DNA of 64,000 bases from assembly GCA_026169815.1 (NCBI GenBank), contig JAPFDT010000012.1, forward strand, positions 168,981-232,980. Reading direction: 5' to 3'. The DNA is from Pseudogracilibacillus sp. (GTDB lineage Bacteria; Bacillota; Bacilli; Bacillales; Amphibacillaceae). Positions 48,558 through 57,415 of this stretch are shown here, one piece after another. Under the pieces are notes generated by a model, which made no database searches, was not told the DNA's origin, and saw nothing but the letters and a program-made list of their open reading frames with translations. Position 1 is the first letter of the stretch; the number at the start of each line of letters is the position of its first letter. A program made the translations under genes and the position numbers.

Positions 48558-49958
48558 ATGACAAGTGAACAAACATTTAATTATAAACAACACATTCCGC
48601 TCATGATCGTCTTATTATCAGGGGCATTTATTACAATTCTAAACCAAACCTTACTCGGTACAGCTTTACCTCCAATTATGAAAGATTTACAAATTAATGA
48701 AAATACAGTGCAATGGTTACAATCTATTTTCATGCTTGTTAATGGTATTATGATTCCAATCACTGCATTTTTAATTGACCGTTTTACAACACGTAAATTA
48801 TTTTTAACAGCGATGGGGATATTTACACTCGGCACATTAGCTAGTGCGATCGCCCCTAACTTTGCCACATTATTAGTCGGGAGAATTTTGCAAGGTACAG
48901 GTGCAGGAATTATGATGCCGCTCTTACAAACCATTATGTTTCTTATTTTCCCAGTTGAAAAACGTGGAACAGCGATGGGAATGTTTGGACTAGTCATTGC
49001 TTTTGCACCTGCAGTTGGCCCTAGTTTATCAGGCTATCTTGTTGACCAATATCCATGGCGCAGTGTGTTTTACGTTGTCTTACCGATTGCGATTATTAAT
49101 ATAATTTTAGCTTATTTTTTACTAAAAAACGTAACGAAGCAAACAAATCCAAAAGTAGATCTACTATCCATTGTCTTATCAACATTAGGTTTCGGTGGAT
49201 TACTTTACGGTTTCAGTACAGCAGGCGATATGGGCTGGTTAAGTCCACATGTTGGTATATCAATGGTTGTAGGTGTAATTTCACTTTACTTATTTATAAC
49301 TCGTCAATTAAAATTAGACGAACCAATCTTAGAATTTCGCGTATTTAAATATCGAATATTCACTTTAACGACAGGACTTGGAATGATTGTCTTTACATCT
49401 ATGATTGGAACAGCCGTTATTTTACCACTTTATATGCAAACAATGCTTGGGTTTTCAGCATTTCAATCAGGCTTAGTTCTCTTACCTGGAGCCATTATTA
49501 TGGGAATGATGAATCCAATTACTGGAAGGTTATTCGATAAGTACGGTGCAAAATGGCTAGCACGAATTGGCTTTATTATTTTAACGATATCGACATTCAT
49601 GTTTACTAATTTAACAACAGAAACAAGTTTTACTTATTTAGCGATTATGAACGCTGTCCGAATGTTATCCATCTCAATGGTTATGATGCCGACTACTACA
49701 CTTGGATTAAATCAATTACCAGATTCACTTATACCACATGGATCAGCAATGAATAACACATTCAGACAAGTGGCTGGTTCTGTTGGTACCGCAATCCTTG
49801 TTACGATAATGGTAACAACTGCCATTCCAGATGGTACTGCTCTAGGAGCAATCCGAGGGGTTAACGTATCCTTTATCGTTGCTGGTATTATTGCTATACT
49901 TGGGCTCGTTCTATCGTTTAGAATAAAAAGCCCGGTAAAAAAGATCGTCACTTCCTAA
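48558..49958 (+). CDS. MFS multidrug exporter, DHA2 (EmrB/QacA) family
   Basis: 466-residue proton-coupled exporter. It shows NQTLLGTALPPIMKDL of the first helix, the loop DRFTTRKLF, the antiporter motif region GRILQGTGAGIMMPL and GFGGLLYGFS, with about 14 hydrophobic segments. This is the LmrB/EmrB type; the substrate cannot be told. I use the ATG at 48558; the 26 codons upstream have no family likeness. No regulator gene is adjacent. Confidence 0.9.
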   Translation: MTSEQTFNYKQHIPLMIVLLSGAFITILNQTLLGTALPPIMKDLQINENTVQWLQSIFMLVNGIMIPITAFLIDRFTTRKLFLTAMGIFTLGTLASAIAPNFATLLVGRILQGTGAGIMMPLLQTIMFLIFPVEKRGTAMGMFGLVIAFAPAVGPSLSGYLVDQYPWRSVFYVVLPIAIINIILAYFLLKNVTKQTNPKVDLLSIVLSTLGFGGLLYGFSTAGDMGWLSPHVGISMVVGVISLYLFITRQLKLDEPILEFRVFKYRIFTLTTGLGMIVFTSMIGTAVILPLYMQTMLGFSAFQSGLVLLPGAIIMGMMNPITGRLFDKYGAKWLARIGFIILTISTFMFTNLTTETSFTYLAIMNAVRMLSISMVMMPTTTLGLNQLPDSLIPHGSAMNNTFRQVAGSVGTAILVTIMVTTAIPDGTALGAIRGVNVSFIVAGIIAILGLVLSFRIKSPVKKIVTS

Positions 49959-49980
49959 AACTATAATTAAAAGATATTAA

Positions 49981-50029
49981 GAGGCGCTCCTGAACGTGAT
50001 ACGATTCACACTAATTTGGGAGTGCCCTC
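49981..50029 (+). terminator. Possible terminator after the MFS gene
   Basis: GAGGCGCTCC at 49981 pairs with GGGAGTGCCCTC at 50018-50029 with one bulge. No strong T-run follows, so this is only a candidate. Confidence 0.4.
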
Positions 50030-50060
50030 ACCTCTCTTCAGAAAGTAACTTCATCTTCCT

Positions 50061-50366
50061 ACAGTACTGAATAGCACCCCTTTTTAAATTAATGTTAACT
50101 TATCCTGAATCAATTTCATCATTCATTTTATTATCTCAAACTCGAACTTTACGTTTGATAATAGACTCGTTTACTTTCATTACAGCCGACTGCTTTCTGC
50201 GTGCATGGTCTCAACTCTTGGTACAACACTATCGTGTTGTACCAAGGATTTTCGAACTCATGGGTTTCACTATCGTTCACCCACCGAAGAACTTTTGCTT
50301 TTCCCGCAAGAGTCAGTCGGATTGCATTCAAGTAAACTTGGTTACAGGAGTTGAAAACGTACGTTC
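50061..50366 (+). repeat. Palindromic repeat family 2, long copy
   Basis: Fills the gap between the MFS and PepSY genes. Starts ACAGTACTGA and ends AAAACGTACGTT. Arms GTTTAC (50169) and GTAAAC (50337), with CCGACTG and CAGTCGG further in, make a long imperfect palindrome; a perfect 12-bp hairpin (TTGGTACAACAC at 50218-50229 with its complement at 50234-50245) sits inside. The copy at 40741-40905 has the same ends without the middle. Frames across it are not protein-like. Confidence 0.7.
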
Positions 50367-50544
50367 ATCATTTAATATTTTCCAAACTGCCCTACTCAAA
50401 TAGTACAATTAATCATTTTCTACATACGTGTACGTCCTCCTATAAGGACTAAATGAATTTGCATACTATATATTATTCTTCTAATTAAACGAAGATATAC
50501 AAGAACACCTACATGGATGTTCAGCAAAAAGGAGGCGTAGACAA

Positions 50545-50727
50545 ATGATTACAAGGGAAGAAGCTGCACAGATTGTCATCGATCGATTTGGAGGCGAAGT
50601 GCTTTATGTTGAAGAAGAACAAGGTGGTTCCATCTATGAAGTGGAAGTCATCAACAGTAGACTCGGGGATATTGAAGTGGAAGTAGATGCTACCACAGGA
50701 GAAATTGTAGACGTTGATATCGACTAA
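50545..50727 (+). CDS. PepSY-domain miniprotein
   Basis: 60-residue protein consisting of one PepSY domain (TREEAAQIVIDRFGGEVLYV through IEVEVDATTGEIVDVDID). PepSY domains usually lie outside the membrane and modulate proteases or lipoproteins; this one has no signal peptide or membrane helix, so it should stay in the cytoplasm unless the start is wrong. AAAGGAGGC precedes the ATG, a strong site. Stand-alone. Confidence 0.8.
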   Translation: MITREEAAQIVIDRFGGEVLYVEEEQGGSIYEVEVINSRLGDIEVEVDATTGEIVDVDID

Positions 50728-50973
50728 TCAAATGGATAAAATAATACGTGAAGGACCTCGGTCTTATCCAAGATCCTTCTTATAAAAATTAGTATGATTT
50801 AAATAGCATTAAAAAGTGACTTAAATTAGAAAAAATAAGACATTCTCGAGCAATACTTGGATAGAATCCTCTTTTCTCCTAGTAAGACAGATTATTTCTC
50901 TAATAATTTCGAATATATAATGTTAAGTATCAAAGTGAATAATCGAAATTAGTATCATTTTCAAGCGATAAAA

Positions 50974-51459
50974 CTAACGATTACTCTTCAATAGTTGCTC
51001 TATATCAGCTTTAATTTTTTCTGGTTTTGTTATTGGTGCATATCGTTTAACGACACGCCCAGATTGATCGACTAAAAACTTCGTGAAATTCCATTTAATT
51101 GCTTCTGTCATGATACCTGCTTTTTCTTCTGTTATATATTTAAATAAAGGATGAGCTTCCTTTCCTTTTACAGCAATTTCTTGAAATAATGGAAATGTCA
51201 CACCATAATTCACTTGACATATTTCCTCTGTTTCTTCATTGGTTCCGGGATTTTGCTCATTAAATTGATTACTCGGAAAACCAAGTACACTAAATCCAGC
51301 TTCTTTATACGTTTCATATAACTCTTGTAATGCTTTAAGTTGTGGTGTAAAACCGCATTCTGTCGCTGTATTAACAATTAACACCACATTCCCAGCGTAA
51401 TCTTTAAGTGATTTATCTTCTCCGTTCATTAATGTTGCTGAAAATTGATGGATACTCAT
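50974..51459 (-). CDS. gpx: Glutathione peroxidase-family thiol peroxidase
   Basis: 161-residue thioredoxin-fold peroxidase. It has NTATECGFTPQ with the peroxidatic Cys36, GFPSNQFNEQNPGTNEE and WNFTKFLVD; the cysteine in EEICQVNYG is the likely resolving partner, so thioredoxin may be the electron donor as in other Firmicutes members. Third gene of an rlmI-serpin-gpx run with gaps of about 25 bases. Confidence 0.93.
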   Translation of the reverse strand: MSIHQFSATLMNGEDKSLKDYAGNVVLIVNTATECGFTPQLKALQELYETYKEAGFSVLGFPSNQFNEQNPGTNEETEEICQVNYGVTFPLFQEIAVKGKEAHPLFKYITEEKAGIMTEAIKWNFTKFLVDQSGRVVKRYAPITKPEKIKADIEQLLKSNR

Positions 51460-51483
51460 TGGACTCCTCCTTGTATTTTCTAT

Positions 51484-52731
51484 TTAAGATACATCATAAA
51501 TATCACCAATAAATAAAACTGTATCTGTTGCTTCATCGACAATCAAGATGACAAATGGATGGTCAAAGGTTAATTCAAAAGGTTCTTCAATAGTTGCTGA
51601 AGTCGTTTCGATACCAACATTTGTTGCAGCAGCCGCTTCTGTTCCTGCTTCATTTATATCCAAATAAGTCATTTGCTTCACTTCTGATATATGAAGAATA
51701 TCATCACCAGTAATCATCTCCGATAGTTGCGCTTTATTTTGATCGAAAGCACGTTTCATACCAAGGTTTTGTAACACGTCGTTTAATGATTGCTCATATT
51801 CTAATTCAAACTTAGGTAAGTTAACGACTCCTTTTTGTTCTTTTGCATCTTCTAATATAACGTCCATTCCTTTGTCTGCGAAAGCTCCATGAATTGCACT
51901 TATATCATGTGAATCAGTTGGTATCAATGCATACATACTCATGTCGCCCTCATCACCATAAGGCAAGCGGACACCTTTATATTGGTCTGTTTCTATGTAA
52001 TCTAAATCTGCTCGAAGGTGCATAAAATCAACTTCTTTTTCTGCATAATTTACTCCGTAAAATGTATCCTTTTCCGTATTAGCTTTATCAAACGGATGCT
52101 GCCATTTACCATTAAAATAAACTACATTAAATAACATCGCTACAAAATCTTCAGCTAGCGGAGCTTCGATAATTTCGGTTAGTTTATTTTCTGTCTTGTT
52201 ACGAACCCATTTATTCATCTCCTCAACAGAAGCATCACTTGTTGCGTCAATTGTAGAAATTTCTCCATGAAAATCTTTTTCAATTGTTTCAGTATAATCT
52301 TCTTTTAATTGAAACTTGTCATCCAACCATAAACTATTCGCAATCTGTAAAGTTATTTCATCTGAGTTACTATTTTGTAACTTCTCAAAAAGCTCTGCAT
52401 TCGCCGCTTTCATCTCATCAAGTTTAGCATCCTCTAATTGTAAAAGTGTTTCCATCTCTGCTTTAGTTTCATCAATTGTGCTCGGATAAACCATAGATAA
52501 CGCCATATATAAACTAACAGGCGAAATGAATAAATTATCCTTGTCTCCCGCTAATTCTTCTAGAACTTGAAAACCAAAATTATTACTAGCTTGGACAATT
52601 TCTTCATAACTCGAGTTTGTTACTGTATCATCTATTTCATTCTCTTCATCCGTTACTTCATTATTTTGACAACCTGAAAAGATGATTGTAAATGTAAGGA
52701 ACATGGCTAACATCAAATATATCCTGCGCAT
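51484..52731 (-). CDS. Lipoprotein serpin (serine protease inhibitor)
   Basis: 415-residue serpin anchored by a lipoprotein signal (IIFSGC, Cys21). The fold is seen in SPVSLYMALSMVYPS, NSLWLDD, AMLFNVVYFNGKWQHPFD, VNLPKFELEYEQ and FDHPFVILI. The reactive loop has the inhibitory hinge EAGTEAAAAT (from Glu361); by position P1 and P1' are Thr377 and Ser378, which would suit a protease taking small uncharged residues. It is thus predicted to trap proteases outside the cell membrane. Sits between rlmI and gpx, same strand, with gaps of about 25 bases. Confidence 0.93.
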   Translation of the reverse strand: MRRIYLMLAMFLTFTIIFSGCQNNEVTDEENEIDDTVTNSSYEEIVQASNNFGFQVLEELAGDKDNLFISPVSLYMALSMVYPSTIDETKAEMETLLQLEDAKLDEMKAANAELFEKLQNSNSDEITLQIANSLWLDDKFQLKEDYTETIEKDFHGEISTIDATSDASVEEMNKWVRNKTENKLTEIIEAPLAEDFVAMLFNVVYFNGKWQHPFDKANTEKDTFYGVNYAEKEVDFMHLRADLDYIETDQYKGVRLPYGDEGDMSMYALIPTDSHDISAIHGAFADKGMDVILEDAKEQKGVVNLPKFELEYEQSLNDVLQNLGMKRAFDQNKAQLSEMITGDDILHISEVKQMTYLDINEAGTEAAAATNVGIETTSATIEEPFELTFDHPFVILIVDEATDTVLFIGDIYDVS

Positions 52732-52756
52732 TTTATCGCTCCTTCAATTATTTAAA

Positions 52757-53959
52757 TTACATTAACTCTAAGACAACTACTTTTAAATAATTACTTTGTG
52801 GATCGTGTTGGTTAATCCGAAAATCCTCTGGCAAACGGTATTCTTCTTTTATTTGATAAGAAATGTTAGCTTTATTCAACCCTTTATTAAGTTGTGCTTT
52901 AAATTGTTTCATTGATTGTGCCGCATGATTAGTTGAAGCAATAATTATACCGTTCTTTTCTGTAATCGAAGCTACTTCTGATACTAATTTTGCATAGTCT
53001 TTTGCTGCACTAAATGTATATTTCTTTGTCCGAGCAAAACTTGGTGGGTCTAAAATAACTAAGTCAAATACTAATTTTTTTCTACGTGCATACTTAACAT
53101 ATTCGAATACATCCATTACATGAATTTTCTCTTGTTCATCATCTATGTTATTAACTTGTAATTGTTCTTTCGTTTTCGGCAAACTACGCTTCGCTACATC
53201 GACACTTGTCGTTTGAACGGCACCACCTAATGATGCCGCTACAGAGAAAGCACCGGTATAAGAAAATGTGTTTAATACACGTTTTCCTTCGACATATGTA
53301 TCGCGAACTGCTTTTCGAACTTCTCTTTGGTCGAGGAAAATTCCTGTCATCGCACCATCGTTTAAATCAACCGCATAATTCATATTATTTTCCTTTATTA
53401 TAATCGGAAACTCACCACGTGTTCCTGTCACAAAGTCGTCATCTTCTATATAAGCACCTTTTTGCTTAAAACGTTTTTTCTCATAAATAGCATGAAAGTC
53501 TACTAGTGATTCTAATGCTTGAATGACATCTTGTTTATACGTGTAAATACCCGCACTATACCAATTAATAACGTAATAACCTGCAAAATATTCAATCGTT
53601 AAACCACCAATGCCATCTCCTTCTCCATTGAAAACCCGAAATGCCGTTGTATCTTCACTTTGGTAAAATGTTGCCCTGCGATTGAACGCTTTTTTTAATG
53701 TTACTTTGAAAAAACTCTCATCTATTTTCGTCTGTTTATCTGTTGTTAATACCCAACCAATACCTTTATTTTGTTCACCATAATATGCTTTAGCAACAAA
53801 GTGTTCTCGTTCGTCTACAATATGAATGATGTCACCTTCTTGTACATTACCTTTCTTTGAGATAAGTGCATCTGCTGTTAGTAAAGACAATCCTTTTTTT
53901 ATTTGTTCAGCTATTTTATTTTTAACTATCCATTTATTATTTCTACTCACATTTGTCAT
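52757..53959 (-). CDS. rlmI: Class I SAM-dependent rRNA methyltransferase, RlmI/YwbD-like
   Basis: 400-residue protein with an N-terminal PUA RNA-binding domain (GDIIHIVDEREHFVAKAYYG) and a C-terminal Rossmann methyltransferase (DQREVRKAVRD, VLNTFSYTGAFSVAA, DLVILDPPSFARTKK). E. coli RlmI makes m5C1962 in 23S rRNA; Firmicutes orthologues are assumed to do the same. Likely first gene of the operon with the serpin and gpx. Confidence 0.88.
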   Translation of the reverse strand: MTNVSRNNKWIVKNKIAEQIKKGLSLLTADALISKKGNVQEGDIIHIVDEREHFVAKAYYGEQNKGIGWVLTTDKQTKIDESFFKVTLKKAFNRRATFYQSEDTTAFRVFNGEGDGIGGLTIEYFAGYYVINWYSAGIYTYKQDVIQALESLVDFHAIYEKKRFKQKGAYIEDDDFVTGTRGEFPIIIKENNMNYAVDLNDGAMTGIFLDQREVRKAVRDTYVEGKRVLNTFSYTGAFSVAASLGGAVQTTSVDVAKRSLPKTKEQLQVNNIDDEQEKIHVMDVFEYVKYARRKKLVFDLVILDPPSFARTKKYTFSAAKDYAKLVSEVASITEKNGIIIASTNHAAQSMKQFKAQLNKGLNKANISYQIKEEYRLPEDFRINQHDPQSNYLKVVVLELM

Positions 53960-54062
53960 CCTATCTATATTTTTCCCTATTATCTCATCTTATAAACGAA
54001 CAATGAAATAACAGTCATCATATTAATTGTACCATGTTGCAGATGAACGTGTATGATATAAT

Positions 54063-54108
54063 AAAAATCGAACATTTTCTATTTTATAACATAGAGTATG
54101 TTCGATTT
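54063..54108 (-). terminator. Terminator after the VCBS-like gene
   Basis: AAAATCGAACAT pairs with ATGTTCGATTT around a loop of about 23 bases. The minus strand continues into a T-run. It lies 30 bases past the stop. Confidence 0.75.
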
Positions 54109-54137
54109 CGAAAGGATCCCTATATAATTATTTAATC

Positions 54138-54872
54138 TTATGCTTCTACTCCGAATGTTGCTAGCCATTGCTGCTCAATAGCAAACTTCTCTCCATCCCA
54201 TTGCAACGTATTAATTATATAACCTAATCCATCAGCATGATATAATCCACTGATTCTTTGATAAGCTTGAATCTCATAGACATTTGATCTCAGACGATCT
54301 ACTGGGATAAAGCCACTTAAACCATCGGACATCCCTACTATTTCTTCTTTTAATGTTCCATCTTCGTTATAAATTTGCTCTAAATAATCTTTACTTCGTT
54401 CACGTATTGTCAGAAAAAATGTTGTCCCTGTCGCTTTACTCTTCACCCGTACTTCGTAATCATCCAAATAAGTAATCTCATATTGATTTTCTTCATTGTA
54501 TTGTTCATAATCAAAGATTTTGTCTACTTGGTTATTTTTATACGTGTAAATATAATTAAAAGTCAGTGCTCCTGAGCCACCTGAATCAATTTGAACGAGG
54601 ATGTCATCTGCGCCATCATTCGTAAAATCACCTAAAAATAGGGTCGGACCATAACCGCTATTTCCGGCCTCATCTAATAAAACGGATTCAATTTCATTCG
54701 TTACTCCATCTTGAATGTGTAAAGTAATTTTCTCCAAGTAAAAACTTGTTGGATTCAATGACTTTAATGCTGTTAGAAAGACGTAATCAATAATACCATC
54801 TCCATTTACATCACCATAAGCACTACTGACAATTTCAGATTGACTACTTAAGTATGGATGATTCCTCTGCAT
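54138..54872 (-). CDS. VCBS/FG-GAP-like repeat protein without signal peptide
   Basis: 244-residue protein with two Ca2+-loop-like repeats, GDVNGDGIIDYVFL and GDFTNDGADDILVQ, followed by a beta-rich C-terminal domain ending in LQWDGEKFAIEQQW. Similar proteins occur in Bacillus genomes but their role is unknown to me. Most VCBS proteins are exported; this one has no signal or membrane helix. I use the ATG at 54872, 8 bases after AGGAG; the GTG nine bases earlier abuts that site. Stand-alone between rlmI and tatA. Confidence 0.75.
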   Translation of the reverse strand: MQRNHPYLSSQSEIVSSAYGDVNGDGIIDYVFLTALKSLNPTSFYLEKITLHIQDGVTNEIESVLLDEAGNSGYGPTLFLGDFTNDGADDILVQIDSGGSGALTFNYIYTYKNNQVDKIFDYEQYNEENQYEITYLDDYEVRVKSKATGTTFFLTIRERSKDYLEQIYNEDGTLKEEIVGMSDGLSGFIPVDRLRSNVYEIQAYQRISGLYHADGLGYIINTLQWDGEKFAIEQQWLATFGVEA

Positions 54873-54950
54873 ACCTTTCACTCCTACTTTTCTACATATT
54901 TACTACAGTATATGTGAAAAAATCAAAGCGTGACTGTTATTACAAACAAA

Positions 54951-54979
54951 AAAATCTACAGCTTTATACTGTAGATTTT
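54951..54979 (-). terminator. Terminator after tatA
   Basis: AAAATCTACAG pairs exactly with CTGTAGATTTT around a 7-base loop, with an A-run beyond it on the plus strand (T-run on the transcript side). Lies 8 bases after the tatA stop. Confidence 0.88.
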
Positions 54980-54987
54980 AAAAGGTT

Positions 54988-55200
54988 TTACTTATTATCA
55001 ACGTCTTCAGATGTTTTTACTGTTTCTTTTGTTTCTTCTGTTACATCATCATTCATTAAATCATTCGTTGACTTTTTAAATTCACGAATCGTTTGACCTG
55101 CTGCTTTACCAATTTCAGGTAATTTACTCGGTCCGAAAATAATTAAGGCAACAACGAGAATTAATACGAGACTTGGAATGCCGATATTTGCTATACCCAT
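54988..55200 (-). CDS. tatA: Twin-arginine translocase subunit TatA
   Basis: Pore-forming subunit of the Tat export system for folded proteins. The 70-residue protein has one membrane helix ([20 protein letters not shown]), the [14 protein letters not shown] hinge and an amphipathic helix, then a charged tail. A tatC gene is not in this window. AAGGAG precedes the ATG. The 220 bases upstream show no further gene. Confidence 0.93.
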   Translation of the reverse strand: MGIANIGIPSLVLILVVALIIFGPSKLPEIGKAAGQTIREFKKSTNDLMNDDVTEETKETVKTSEDVDNK

Positions 55201-55383
55201 TTCAGTCGACTCCTTTTTATTATGTCATTATTTATTTATCATTATGTAACATAATTTTATTAGACTACACCTCTATCATAGCATCTCTTGCACTATATGA
55301 AAAGACAGAACCTCGAACGACTTCCATTATATTTATCATGTCAACAAGTACATAACAATAAATATATAAACCAGCTGCAAATA

Positions 55384-55416
55384 AAAAACCTCTTAACATG
55401 GACTAAGAGGTTTTTT
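55384..55416 (-). terminator. Terminator after the 113-aa hypothetical gene
   Basis: AAAACCTCTTA pairs exactly with TAAGAGGTTTT around an 8-base loop, followed by T-run on either strand, 9 bases beyond the stop. Confidence 0.85.
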
Positions 55417-55424
55417 AATTATAC

Positions 55425-55766
55425 TTATTTTCTATGATAATGTTTATCTGTAAAACCTATCTCACCTAATTTACGTTTCGTTTCTTCTGTTCCATGTGCA
55501 TAAATAAATTGATAAGCTTTCATTAAATTATCATCATCTTCTACACGCATATCATCTACTTCTACTTCATTAAACGGTTTAAACGTAATGTTTTGCATTG
55601 CAAACCAAAAGTCACGTGTGTTATTAGCTGCTATATACGATTTAAAAGTCTCTAACTCATCACTATTAACGATCACTTCATACTCCGTTGTATCTCCAAT
55701 ACTAGTCTCATCTATTCTTTGCTTGTCCATTGATATAAAATATGATTTTCGTTCATGTACCATCAT
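55425..55766 (-). CDS. Conserved-looking hypothetical protein
   Basis: Unrecognised acidic 113-residue soluble protein (MMVHERKSYFISMDK, FWFAMQNITFKPFNEVEVDD, MKAYQFIYAHGTEETKRKLG). A very good AGGAGGGA site and a terminator immediately downstream support it as a real single gene. No membrane helix, signal or catalytic motif seen. Divergent from the gerA operon. ATGs at 55766 and 55763 are equally placed. Confidence 0.7.
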   Translation of the reverse strand: MMVHERKSYFISMDKQRIDETSIGDTTEYEVIVNSDELETFKSYIAANNTRDFWFAMQNITFKPFNEVEVDDMRVEDDDNLMKAYQFIYAHGTEETKRKLGEIGFTDKHYHRK

Positions 55767-55840
55767 TATCCCTCCTATTCGTTATATTCCCACACTAATA
55801 AGCATTAAACACATTTTAAATAAATCGATACCTTTCTTTT

Positions 55841-55871
55841 TGCATAGTAATCTATACCATTGCTCATACTA
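55841..55871 (+). promoter_or_regulatory. Sigma-G-type promoter of the gerA operon
   Basis: TGCATA (-35) and CATACTA (-10) are separated by 18 bases, close to the forespore sigma-G pattern (TGAATA and CATACTA). Transcription would start near 55878, just upstream of the first gene. This matches the known late forespore expression of germinant receptor operons. Confidence 0.7.
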
Positions 55872-55909
55872 TGTAACAATCAAACATTGTCATGAATGGA
55901 ATGAATGCT

Positions 55910-57415
55910 ATGTCTTTTTTTAAAAAAGGCTCCAATAATGAAAAAAATTCTATATCAAGAGAAACTATTTTTCCTACTATTGAGGAAAATATCGAATATA
56001 TCCAAGCTGTTTTTTGTCAGACAGACGATTTAGCTATTACAGAAACAAAATGGGGGGATGAAAAAGGTGTTGTCATTTACTTAGAAACAATGGTTGACAC
56101 AGCACAATTTCAACGTATTTTCTTATCACCTGTAACGGACACTAAGTTTAGCGAACAATTCAACTACTTACTCGCCTCACCTGAATTAATGAAGACAAAT
56201 CAGTTACAAGACATTGTATCAGAAATACTAATCGGTTCTTGTGTGATTTTTTTGCAAAATAAACCAGTCTGTTACGTATATAATATTGTCCAAGTTAATC
56301 CACGGTCACCTGAAGAACCAGATAGTGAAAAGTCCGTGCGCGGAGCTCATAAAGGATTTATTGAAAGCTTAGAAGTCAATTTAAATCTAATTCGAGAGCG
56401 GATTAAAAGTCCGCAATTAAAAATGGAATATATAACATTAGGAACGGAAACAAATGCAGTTGTAGCTATTGCCTATATGAAAGATATTGCGAATCCTACT
56501 ACTGTGGAAAACGTGCGAACCAGGTTAAAAATGATAAAATCTGATATGATTTTCAGTCCTGGTTATATTGAGGAAAGTATAGAAGATACACCTTTTTCAC
56601 CATTCCCGCAAGTACTTTATACAGAACGTCCTGACAGGGTTGAAGCAAATTTGGTTGAGGGTCGAATAGTTATTATGTCAGAATCTTCTTCTGATGCGAT
56701 TATTGCTCCTGCCAGTTTCTTTTCCTTCTTCCAATCAACAGATGATTATAATTTACGATTTTGGTCAGGCTCTTTCTTCCGTTTATTACGTTTGTTTTGT
56801 TTTTGGGGAACGCTTACCTTGCCTGCACTTTATATTGCGGTCATTTCATTTCATCTAGAAATAATCCCATATGACCTTATTGGACTCGTCAAAACATCTA
56901 TTGAGCAAGTACCGTTCTCTCCTTTTGTAGAAGCTGTTATTATGATCACCACGATTGAATTAATTCGCGAAGCAGGAATTAGGCTTCCTTCTCCAATCGG
57001 ACAAACTATCGGTATCGTTGGTGGGCTAATCATTGGTGATTCTGTCGTTAATGCGGGACTTGTATCGAATGTCATGGTGATTATCGTTGCTTTAACGGCA
57101 ATTATGTCTTTTTGTATTCCAACTTATGAAATGGGAAATACAATTCGACTGCTTGGATTACCTGTCATGCTTGGTGCTGCTTCACTTGGATTTGTTGGTA
57201 TCGTATTTGCGTTTATGTTTATCTTTATTCATTTATGTTCGTTAGAATCTTTCGGCGTCCCTTATTTATCACCAATCGTTCCAACTAACCTAAGAGAATG
57301 GCAAGATGTAATCATTCGTGCCCCTAATTGGAAACGAGGTTATCGCCAAAGGGAATTACACACATTAAAGCCAATTCGAGCAAGTCGTGGGAGAGCATGG
57401 GATCAACATGATTAA
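55910..57415 (+). CDS. gerAA: Spore germination receptor subunit A (GerAA family)
   Basis: A subunit of a germinant receptor in the spore inner membrane. About 501 residues: a cytoplasmic N-terminal domain of two lobes, then about five membrane helices from FFRLLRLFCFWGTLTLPALYIAV on, with EAVIMITTIELIREAGIRLPSPIGQ and VGGLIIGDSVVNAGLVSN, which are family hallmarks, and a short cytoplasmic tail. The start may be the ATG at 55910 (9 bases after GGA) or 55892. Overlaps the B subunit by 8 bases. The germinant cannot be predicted. Confidence 0.92.
   Translation: MSFFKKGSNNEKNSISRETIFPTIEENIEYIQAVFCQTDDLAITETKWGDEKGVVIYLETMVDTAQFQRIFLSPVTDTKFSEQFNYLLASPELMKTNQLQDIVSEILIGSCVIFLQNKPVCYVYNIVQVNPRSPEEPDSEKSVRGAHKGFIESLEVNLNLIRERIKSPQLKMEYITLGTETNAVVAIAYMKDIANPTTVENVRTRLKMIKSDMIFSPGYIEESIEDTPFSPFPQVLYTERPDRVEANLVEGRIVIMSESSSDAIIAPASFFSFFQSTDDYNLRFWSGSFFRLLRLFCFWGTLTLPALYIAVISFHLEIIPYDLIGLVKTSIEQVPFSPFVEAVIMITTIELIREAGIRLPSPIGQTIGIVGGLIIGDSVVNAGLVSNVMVIIVALTAIMSFCIPTYEMGNTIRLLGLPVMLGAASLGFVGIVFAFMFIFIHLCSLESFGVPYLSPIVPTNLREWQDVIIRAPNWKRGYRQRELHTLKPIRASRGRAWDQHD

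Noticed and set aside
50092..50403. A 103-codon plus-strand frame and an overlapping minus-strand frame before the PepSY gene
   Set aside because: They lie wholly in the long copy of repeat family 2, and the shorter copy at 40741 destroys the frame.
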